Shown: one piece after another, positions 1 to 6,400 of the stretch
How the letters are laid out: each line of letters opens with the position of its first letter
Position numbering within the stretch: the first letter of the stretch is position 1
DNA from: Alphaproteobacteria bacterium UBA6187
Lineage (GTDB): Bacteria > Pseudomonadota > Alphaproteobacteria > Rickettsiales > UBA6187
DNA: 7,818 nt
Reading direction: 5' to 3'
Assembly (NCBI GenBank): GCA_002422795.1
Contig: DITJ01000025.1
Coordinates: 4,602-12,419, forward strand
The notes under the pieces: generated by a model
The model's input: the letters and a program-made list of their open reading frames with translations, nothing else
Told to the model about the DNA's origin: nothing
Database searches by the model: none
Program-made: the position numbers and the translations under genes

Positions 1-7
1 CTGCTAT

Positions 8-457
8 TTATCTTCTCTTAATAAGTTGCACTATTTCTTCTAATGTTTGCAAGAACCTGGAGCGGTCTTGCTTTGAAAAAACAGCATTGTATCCCGACGA
101 CTCCCCTGTTTCACGCAAGTGGGCGCTTAAATCACGCATCGCTTTTGCCACGCCTATATTATCATCATTAAAAGCCCGGCCTGTTGTTCCAAGAACACTC
201 GCCTTTTTTTTAAGGCAACGGTCGGCAAGTAATATATCGGCTGTAATTGCAATATCCCCCTCACCTATCCGCTCTGCAATCCAATTATCTGCAATATCAG
301 CACCAGCTTCAACCAGTATCTTCTGCACGTTTGCACCAACTGCCATATTAATCCAGCTATTGCTAACCAAGAATACCCTTAATTTATGGCGCATGGCCAC
401 ACGAAGCACTTCTTCTTTCACCGGGCAGGCATCTGCGTCTACATAGATATCTAACAT
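8..457 (-). CDS. DUF188 / UPF0178 (YaiI/YqxD-like) family protein
   Basis: This is a small cytosolic protein of the YaiI/YqxD family, whose biochemical function is not established; from memory the fold is grouped with PIN-like (nuclease-type) domains. The signature DADACP lies at residues 6-11 from the chosen start, with later family blocks GDIAITADILLA, KAMRDLSAHLRE and FSKQDRSRFLQTL, and the frame ends IKRR-TAA. The 149-residue length fits the usual family size of about 150. I chose the ATG at 457 because relatives start only a few residues before the VDADACP motif. The frame extends to an ATG at 490, adding 11 residues (MENTKHLYNYS). That upstream ATG has an AAGGAA Shine-Dalgarno 10 nt away, but this lies inside the stem of the preceding terminator and the ATG touches its U-run. 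The ATG at 457 has no Shine-Dalgarno and would need a leaderless mRNA, so the start is unsettled. Family identity is secure; a specific function is not. Confidence 0.9.
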   Translation of the reverse strand: MLDIYVDADACPVKEEVLRVAMRHKLRVFLVSNSWINMAVGANVQKILVEAGADIADNWIAERIGEGDIAITADILLADRCLKKKASVLGTTGRAFNDDNIGVAKAMRDLSAHLRETGESSGYNAVFSKQDRSRFLQTLEEIVQLIKRR

Positions 458-463
458 GCTATA

Positions 464-469
464 ATTATA
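464..469 (-). promoter_or_regulatory. Candidate -10 box for a leaderless DUF188 transcript
   Basis: On the minus strand a perfect TATAAT occupies 469-464, and a start site about 7 nt downstream would fall on the ATG at 457. This would explain how the gene is expressed despite the terminator just upstream. No convincing -35 hexamer is visible at 16-18 nt (the best is about TTATGG), and TATAAT occurs easily by chance in AT-rich DNA, so this is only a candidate. Confidence 0.25.
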
Positions 470-490
470 AAGATGTTTAGTATTTTCCAT

Positions 491-529
491 AAAAAAGGCG
501 TTCCTTACTCAATAAGGAACGCCTTTTTT
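491..529 (-). terminator. Strong rho-independent terminator after the TAXI gene
   Basis: A perfect 17-bp inverted repeat (491-507 with 513-529) encloses a 5-nt loop. The arms contain GGCGTTCCTTA and TAAGGAACGCC and are flanked by A6 on the left and T6 on the right, so minus-strand RNA ends in U6 at 496-491. It starts 12 nt after the TAXI stop codon, as expected for that gene's terminator. The symmetry would also let it stop plus-strand transcription. Unusually, the U-run directly touches the ATG at 490 of the next reading frame, and its 3' arm contains an AAGGAA that could act as a Shine-Dalgarno. Confidence 0.93.
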
Positions 530-541
530 CTATATCAAAGC

Positions 542-1537
542 TTAATTAAGCAAGCCTTTCTCTCTGAAATATTTCTCAGCACCTTTATGTAGTGGTGCAG
601 TATTTCCCTCACTTATCATCTTTTTAGCTTCAAGATTTGCAAAAACAGGATGTAGTGTTTTGAAATTATCGAAGTTATCAAATACTGATTTAACAACCTG
701 ATAAATTATTTCATCGCTAACTTTTGCAGTTGAAACAAAAGTTGCTTTAACACCAAAGGTTTTTACATCATTCGGGTTACCAGCATACATGCCTTTTGGT
801 ATTATTGTATAAGCATAATAAGGGTTTTCTTTTAGCAATTTATCTATTTCAGCACCATCAACAGATATAATTTTAACATCGCAAGATGTAGCAACTTCCT
901 GCACGGCACCATTTGGATGGCCGGCATTATATATCATTGCATCAATCTTGTTATCGCAAAGCGCCTGTGGCTGCTCTGAACCTTTAAGTTCAGCTACAAC
1001 TTTAAAGCTTTCCCTTGTCCATCCCTTGGCTTTCATAACCACTTCCATGGTAGCGCGGTTACCTGAACCAGGATTACCTATATTCACCCTTTTTCCTACC
1101 AAATCATCAAGTTTTTTGATGCCGGAATCAGAACGCACTATAACAGTGAAAGCTTCGGTATGAAGTGAGAAAACCGAACGAAGGTCAGTAAACGGCCCCT
1201 GATCAACGAAAGGCTGAATATCAGTACCTTTATATGCGTGGTACTGCCAGTCTGATTGCGCAACAGCAAGATCCATACCGCCCTGGCGCAAGGCATTTAA
1301 GTTATAAACCGAGCCGCCTGTAGATTCTACCGAACAACGGATTCCATGATCTTTCCTGCCCCTGTTTACCAAACGGCAGATAGCGCCACCTGTAGGGTAA
1401 TAAACGCCGGTAACACCGCCTGTTCCGATAGTGACAAATTTATCCGAAGCCTTAGCTTCAATCGGTGCTGTACCTAGCATCAATGCGCAAAATGCTACAA
1501 CCGATGAAAATAAACCAGCTTTTGTAAGTTTCTTCAT
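542..1537 (-). CDS. TAXI-family TRAP transporter solute-binding protein, periplasmic
   Basis: This 331-residue protein is an extracytoplasmic binding protein of the TAXI class, which delivers substrates to TRAP (DctQM-type) secondary transporters; known or proposed ligands are acidic amino acids and other organic acids. Residues 1-30 form a Sec signal peptide: a basic KKLTK start, a hydrophobic core SSVVAFCALMLG, and a probable signal peptidase I cut near AKA-S (30/31). There is no lipobox. Family hallmarks follow: FVTIGTGGVTGVYYPTGGAIC (34-54), the STGGSVYNL block (72-80), DLAVAQSD (89-96), VGKRVNIGNPGSGNR (147-161) and a C-terminal APLHKGAEKYFREKGLL. The length is normal. The ATG at 1537 has an AAGGGA Shine-Dalgarno 9 nt upstream. 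The gene ends at a strong terminator, and 188 bp separate it from the aminotransferase, so it probably has its own promoter. No TRAP permease gene is in the window. The family call is secure; the ligand cannot be told. Confidence 0.93.
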   Translation of the reverse strand: MKKLTKAGLFSSVVAFCALMLGTAPIEAKASDKFVTIGTGGVTGVYYPTGGAICRLVNRGRKDHGIRCSVESTGGSVYNLNALRQGGMDLAVAQSDWQYHAYKGTDIQPFVDQGPFTDLRSVFSLHTEAFTVIVRSDSGIKKLDDLVGKRVNIGNPGSGNRATMEVVMKAKGWTRESFKVVAELKGSEQPQALCDNKIDAMIYNAGHPNGAVQEVATSCDVKIISVDGAEIDKLLKENPYYAYTIIPKGMYAGNPNDVKTFGVKATFVSTAKVSDEIIYQVVKSVFDNFDNFKTLHPVFANLEAKKMISEGNTAPLHKGAEKYFREKGLLN

Positions 1538-1725
1538 TCCAGATGTTCCCTTGTTATTAAGTAATATTATTTAATAGGAAATTAAACCAAAATTCCTATC
1601 CATATTTGCTAACATAATTATTTTTTTACTACAAGCAAATTAACCATAACAAATATATAAAGAAAATTTATTAATATTTATATATTTATTTCTCAAGCAG
1701 TTAAATGCTATTTCAGTTAAGGCAC
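1538..1725. other. AT-rich spacer upstream of the TAXI gene
   Basis: This 188-bp stretch is very AT-rich and has no credible coding frame. It should contain the promoter of the TAXI gene, but no hexamer pair stands out from the background. No strong terminator is visible after the aminotransferase stop; the best structure is an 8-bp arm pair (1702-1709 with 1729-1736) without a U-run. Read-through from the aminotransferase into the TAXI gene is therefore possible. Confidence 0.6.
1574..1599. promoter_or_regulatory. Inverted repeat upstream of the TAXI gene, possible operator
   Basis: ATAGGAA (1574-1580) and TTCCTAT (1593-1599) form a perfect 7-bp inverted repeat with a 12-nt spacer, lying 37-62 bp upstream of the TAXI start. 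Position and symmetry would suit a dimeric regulator, and no U-run follows that would make it a terminator. It is short and AT-rich, so chance is a serious alternative. Confidence 0.25.
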
Positions 1726-3078
1726 TTAAGCATTTACAGCTTTTTTTACCTGAACTGTTGCAAAAACATCATCAATTGCCGCAGCAAATTTATCAGTTAT
1801 TTCATTAATATGCTTATCTTCCACAATGAAAGGTGGCGAAAACATCACATGATCACCATTCTTGCCATCAATTGTCCCGCCCATAGGGTAGCACATCAAT
1901 CCATTTTTCATTGCTGCTGTTTTAATTTTTGCATTAATTTTATCTTCGGAAGCAAATGCGGCTTTTGTAGCTTTATCCTGTACAAATTCAATTGCCTGAA
2001 AAAGCCCCCTGCCCCTTATATCACCAACAAACGGATGGTTTGCAAACCGCTCTATTAATGAAGCCTGAAGCTTATTGCCTTTATCAACTACATTGGCAAG
2101 CAGGCCTTCAGATTCAATAAATTTCTGCACCGCAAGTGATGCCGCGCACGCAGTTGCATGCCCCATATATGTATGGCCATGCTGGAAGAAGCCGCTACCA
2201 TTAGTTATAGCATCATAGATTTTCTTTGAAACCAGCATCGCGCCAATTGGCTGATAGCCAGCACCAAGGCCCTTTGCGATAGTTATAATATCACCGGTTA
2301 TGCCTTCTTGCTCTGCTGCAAATAAAGTACCGGTACGGCCCATGCCGCACATAACTTCATCTAATATAAGCAATACTTCATATTTATCGCATATTTCACG
2401 AATGCGTTTGAAATAGCCTTCTTCGGCAGTAACGCAGCCCATAGTAGCGCCAACCACAGGTTCAGCGCAGAACGCCATAACTTTGTCAGCGCCAAGTTCT
2501 AGTATTTTGGTTTCAAGCTCGTTTGCAACGCGCTGCCCATAATCGAAATCGCTTTCACCTTCATTTTTGCCGCGGTATTTATAACATGCGGAAATATGGT
2601 GCATATCCACCAGTAACGGCTCATATTGTTTTCTGCGCCACTGGTTGCCTCCGGCAGAAAGTGCACCAAGTGTATTGCCATGATAACTTTGCATACGTGC
2701 TATAACATAGCGTTTTTCAGGCTTGCCTATTTCAAGGAAATACTGGCGGCAAAGTTTTATGGAAGCCTCAACAGCCTCAGAACCACCTGATACGAAATAA
2801 ACCCTGTCTATTCCCTTTGGTGCACGGGATACCAGGAAATCTGCTAATTCTTCCGCAGGATCGGTCGTAAAAAAGCCGCTATGTGCATAGGCAATCTTAT
2901 CAACCTGCTCTTTTATTGCGCTCCGCACCGCTTCATTGCTATGCCCTAAGCATGAAACTGCCGCACCGGATGAGCCGTCAAAATAGCGATTGCCTTCTTT
3001 ATCAATAACATAAACGCCATCCCCTTTTACAGCGATTGGATATTTTGCAGAATTACTGCGGTGAAATACGTGTGACAT
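1726..3078 (-). CDS. Class III PLP-dependent aminotransferase (aspartate aminotransferase family)
   Basis: This 450-residue cytosolic enzyme is a fold-type I, class III aminotransferase, the group that includes omega-amino acid:pyruvate, GABA, diaminobutyrate and BioA-type enzymes. Visible motifs: an N-terminal strand region GVYVIDKEGNRYFDGSSG (21-38), the PLP-phosphate loop SGGSEAVEASIK (97-108), the ring-stacking SYHGNTLGAL (131-140), the cofactor aspartate in ILDEVMCGMGRTG (D240) and the Schiff-base lysine in ITIAKGLGAGYQP (K269). GHTYMGHATACAAS (301-314) replaces the usual GHP with GHA, and the late RGRGLF block (355-360) is present. All key residues are intact and the length is typical. 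The ATG at 3078 has a GGAG Shine-Dalgarno 8 nt upstream (3090-3087). The next gene downstream is a TAXI binding protein, which hints at amino-acid or organic-acid catabolism but does not prove it. The amine donor cannot be assigned from motifs. Confidence 0.93.
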   Translation of the reverse strand: MSHVFHRSNSAKYPIAVKGDGVYVIDKEGNRYFDGSSGAAVSCLGHSNEAVRSAIKEQVDKIAYAHSGFFTTDPAEELADFLVSRAPKGIDRVYFVSGGSEAVEASIKLCRQYFLEIGKPEKRYVIARMQSYHGNTLGALSAGGNQWRRKQYEPLLVDMHHISACYKYRGKNEGESDFDYGQRVANELETKILELGADKVMAFCAEPVVGATMGCVTAEEGYFKRIREICDKYEVLLILDEVMCGMGRTGTLFAAEQEGITGDIITIAKGLGAGYQPIGAMLVSKKIYDAITNGSGFFQHGHTYMGHATACAASLAVQKFIESEGLLANVVDKGNKLQASLIERFANHPFVGDIRGRGLFQAIEFVQDKATKAAFASEDKINAKIKTAAMKNGLMCYPMGGTIDGKNGDHVMFSPPFIVEDKHINEITDKFAAAIDDVFATVQVKKAVNA

Positions 3079-3119
3079 TTATAATGCTCCAGTTATTTAT
3101 TTTTATGTATTCTCATGCA

Positions 3120-3263
3120 TATACTCATTCCGTCTCAAACTGCCGATTATATACATTCGTCTTTATTTATTATAGGAAGAAGTTAAATCCTTGAAATAGG
3201 GCCTTCTTCCTATAATAAAAAATACTCGTATCTAAATCGGCAGTTTAAGACAGAATGAGTATA
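3120..3263. mobile_element. 144-bp palindromic element, probable MITE with 29-bp terminal inverted repeats
   Basis: Arms 3120-3148 and 3235-3263 are inverted copies matching at 27 of 29 positions, beginning TATACTCATTC on the left and ending GAATGAGTATA on the right. A second, perfect 17-bp inverted repeat lies inside (3166-3182 with 3203-3219). No reading frame of useful size is present. The ends TA-TACTC and GAGTA-TA fit a TA target duplication, as made by IS630/Tc1-mariner transposases, so a non-autonomous derivative of such an element is the likeliest reading; this is inference. It lies 41 bp upstream of the aminotransferase start, so it could shape that gene's leader. A second copy elsewhere in the genome would settle it; none is in this window. 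Confidence 0.7.
3166..3219. repeat. Inner 17-bp perfect inverted repeat of the palindromic element
   Basis: The arms TTTATTATAGGAAGAAG (3166-3182) and its exact complement (3203-3219) flank a 20-nt loop. Each arm carries a TATAAT reading outward (3211-3216 on plus, 3174-3169 on minus), but no well-spaced -35 accompanies either. There is no U-run of terminator type directly after the stem in either direction, although the plus strand is A-rich at 3217-3222. Confidence 0.85.
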
Positions 3264-3290
3264 GGCAATACTTAAGCGACCGGATATTAG

Positions 3291-3334
3291 AACACCAGAC
3301 GCAAGAATCAAGAAGATTATTTGCATCTGGTATT
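3291..3334. repeat. Imperfect 14-bp inverted repeat (hairpin)
   Basis: The 14-nt arm 3291-3304 (AACACCAGACGCAA) pairs with 3321-3334 (TTGCATCTGGTATT) around a 16-nt loop, with two mismatched positions. Both are C opposite A on the plus strand, so minus-strand RNA would have G-U pairs and an unbroken stem. No U-run follows, so it is not a standard terminator. It lies about 150 nt downstream of the kinase stop and might stabilise or process that transcript's 3' end, or be debris of another palindromic element. Confidence 0.55.
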
Positions 3335-3429
3335 TAATGAAGATAAATTTATGTGGTTATTAGTGCAGGAGATTATTGTACACAACCGTATAATGAAAAT
3401 ACGCTGGATAGACAGAAAATCACCTTAAG

Positions 3430-3452
3430 ACCTCTGCATAACGGTATTTTTT
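3430..3452 (+). repeat. 23-bp direct repeat, copy 1 (3' of kinase gene)
   Basis: This segment, ACCTCTGCATAACGGTA followed by T6, is identical over 23 nt to 7794-7816 and in the same orientation. Flanking bases then diverge apart from the preceding AA. The identity ends 34 bp short of the kinase stop codon. Exact conservation in non-coding DNA points to a dispersed repeat or the end of an insertion sequence; no transposase remnant is recognisable beside it. Confidence 0.8.
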
Positions 3453-3486
3453 ATATAGCAATAAGAATGTTTATATACTCTTTGGA

Positions 3487-6400
3487 TTAGATTGATTGCA
3501 AGATTGTATTAAGCTCCTGGATATCCAACGGCTTGACCAGATGGTAATCAAATCCGGCTTCTTTTGAAAGGCGCTTATGCTCTTCTTGCCCCCATCCTGT
3601 CTGGGCGATGAATATTGTATTTTTGAGCAGTGGTTCCGCCTTCATGGTTTTGCATATCTCATAACCGTTCATTACGGGAAGCCCAATATCAAGCAATACA
3701 ACATCAGGGGAAAATGATTTGGCTATATTTATAGCATCTTTTCCATCATAGGCGTAACGAACTTCATGTCCGCTAAATTCGAGTAGCCAGCTCATTGTTT
3801 TAGCCGATGCTATATTATCATCAATAACTAATATACGGTGCAGTAAGTTAGTGCTATCGGATTTTGTTGAGGTGATTTCTTTTGAGAATCTTGGCTTTTT
3901 AAGCGCCTTAACCAAAGGTAAATGCACGGTAAATATACTGCCTTTGCCAAGGCCTTCACTATATGCTTCAATAGTTCCATTATGAAGCGCCACCAGATTT
4001 TTTACTAAACTAAGGCCGATACCGATACTGCCCTTTGTTTGTGCAGATGACTCATTAATTTGCACGAATATGTCGAATATCTTCGGGATCATATCAGCTT
4101 CAATACCAATGCCATTATCCCGTATTGCAATTACCGCCTGATCATCTTCCTGCCAGGCTTTAACTTCTATATTGCCGCCAACATTAGTATATTTAGCCGC
4201 ATTGTTGAGTAAATTTCCAAAAACCTGGGCTAGCCTTATGGTATCAGCGTGCAGCATGATAGGTTCATTACCAAGGTCAATTGAAAGTGCATGTTTACGC
4301 TCTTTTATAACTGGGTCTATTGTTTCAACGGCAGCTTTAATTACATCTGTTAGTGTAATATATTCCAGTCTCAGCTCCACCTTGCCGGATGTTATCCGGG
4401 AAATATCCATAAGGTCATCAACCAACCTTACCATCTGCTTTAATTGCCGGTTCATGATTTCACGCGATCCTACCATGACTTCCTCAGAAACATCAGGCAT
4501 ACTGAATAATTGCAGTGCATTGCCAAGTGGAGCTAAAGGGGCGCGTAGCTCATGCGCCAGTATGGCAAGGAATTCATTTTTGCGGATATCGGCTGCAATC
4601 AGGTCATCTGAGCGTTGTTGAAGGATTCTTTCCAACTGCCTTTTATCAGTTACATCTTCTATTGCAACCAATATTGCCGGGATGGAATTCTCATGCTGCA
4701 AAAGCCTGCGGGCGCTGAATACAAGAGTCCTTTTTCCGATTTTCTTAAATTGACATTCTATTTCAAAGTCATCAAAGAAATCATCCCTTGGTAAAATTTC
4801 TTTTAAAGCCCTGCGCAGTTCGGGAATATTCCATTGCCCTTCATCAATGTCAAATAAAACATGGTTGATTGCTTCTTCCGGTAATAATTTAAATGTTTCC
4901 AGGAATGAACTGCTTGTCGTCCTTATACGCATATTAGCATCCAGCACAACAAGCGGCTCGCGCACTGTTGCAACGATACTTTCGGTATATTCAAAAGCAC
5001 GTTTAAGTGTATCTACATCTATGAGCATTATAACTACACCGTCAATTTTATTTTCAGCGGTTTTATATGGACGGATACGCAATGAATACCAATGGCCTTG
5101 CTTGCTCTGTATATCAACTTCCCGGATAATATCGCCGTTTAGCACTTCCATCAGTAGTGGTTCTATGTCAAAAAGTGTGAAGTTGAGTTTAATATTGCCA
5201 AAAGGCCTGCCAACATCACTAGGAAGAAGATTTAGCATTTTTTCTGCCCACGGGGTAAAACGCCGGATACATAAATTTGCATCAAGCATTATTATGGAAA
5301 GTTGGATGCTGCCTAGTAAATTTACGATGTCATTATTAACCCGGTTCATTTCCTGGTTGCGGTTATTCATTTCATCATTGGTGGTGGCAAGCTCTTCATT
5401 ACTGGCCTGGATTTCTTCCTTGGAAGTTTCTAGTTCTTCGTTGATGCTTTGCAGTTCCTCATTAGTAGACTGTACTTCCTCATGGGCAGTTTGCAGTTCT
5501 TCATTGGCGAGTTCCTGCTGATCTATAACTGATTGCAGATATTCCCGCGTATCCTGTAATTCCTGTGTAAGGCGAACAATCTGCTGTGTGGCTACATTTG
5601 CTTCAAAGGAAAGTGGTATGGTATTATCTCTTTTGCCTTTCGGCTTCTGTTCATTCGGCAAAGAAGGGTGCTGTGATACTTCCTCAAATATAATTAAAAA
5701 ACCATCCGAATTAAGGTTGGTATTTTTAATGGGTATTACCTCAATAGCAATTTCCCTGTATCCGCCATCAGATTTAATTTTAAGACCACGCTCCCTAACT
5801 GGAATTCTCTCTTTACCTGCACGCGTCACGGCAGAACGTAACGCAACCAGCAAGCCTTCACGCAGCATCTTCAAAAGATTCAGGCTTGCTTTGCCGGGAG
5901 CCGGTGTTAAATAAGGGCTGGTATCACCACGGAATTGTATAATTTCCATATCTGGGGAGATAAGCACACTGGCCGGTGCGTATCTTTTCAGTAATATGCG
6001 GTCTGCCTGCTTGTATAAATCGGTATTGCTATCTTGTGGGCGCAAGGAGGTAAATACGAAATCTGATTTCTTCAACTCACTATGCCTTGCAAATGTTTGC
6101 ACTAAAGCTGCTGTTCCAGCTTTTTTGCCATAAAATTTATTTCTGATATCCTGCACCTCAAATAAATTATGATAGCAACCGATTGTTTCAGAATTACCCA
6201 GCCAGAGTGTTCCACCAGGATTAAGTGCATAATGCAGTGCCGACATAATCTGCTGTTGTAGTGAGGATTCCAGGTAGATCAGTAAATTACGGCAACTTAT
6301 AAGATCCATCCTTGAAAAAGATGGGTCTGCAAGGATGTTATGCTTTGAAAATACGCATAAGTCACGTATGGATTTCTTAATCCTATAGCCGCCATCAGCC

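Larger units (their letters stand above)
3264..3486. other. Gene-free spacer between the palindromic element and the kinase gene
   Basis: This is the right-hand part of the 408-bp gap between the aminotransferase start and the kinase stop. It contains a hairpin (3291-3334) and a 23-bp repeat (3430-3452), described separately. The longest open stretch is about 45 codons on the plus strand ending at a TAA near 3428, with no recognisable domain and no convincing start. No classical terminator follows the kinase stop codon. Confidence 0.6.

Noticed and set aside
1702..1736. Inverted repeat TAAATGCT/AGCATTTA at the end of the aminotransferase gene, as its terminator
   Set aside because: It is 8 bp and AT-rich, has a 19-nt loop, overlaps the stop codon and lacks a following U-run.
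3191..3216. TTGAAA and TATAAT on the plus strand inside the palindromic element, as a promoter
   Set aside because: The spacing is 14 nt, too short for a normal sigma-70 promoter, and no plus-strand gene lies downstream.
3289..3428. A 45-codon plus-strand open stretch ending in WIDRKSP, as a possible small gene or transposase remnant
   Set aside because: It has no convincing start codon with a ribosome-binding site, no recognisable domain, and its length is ordinary for random AT-rich DNA.
3120..3487. CRISPR array or tandem repeats in the large spacer
   Set aside because: The repeats present are inverted pairs or single copies; there is no regular repeat-spacer periodicity.
4847..5521. A 224-codon plus-strand frame opposite the kinase gene, rich in Ser and Leu
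   Set aside because: It is the antisense shadow of the coiled-coil and PAS coding region; its Ser-rich composition follows from the complementary NEELQ codons. The sense frame has unmistakable domains.
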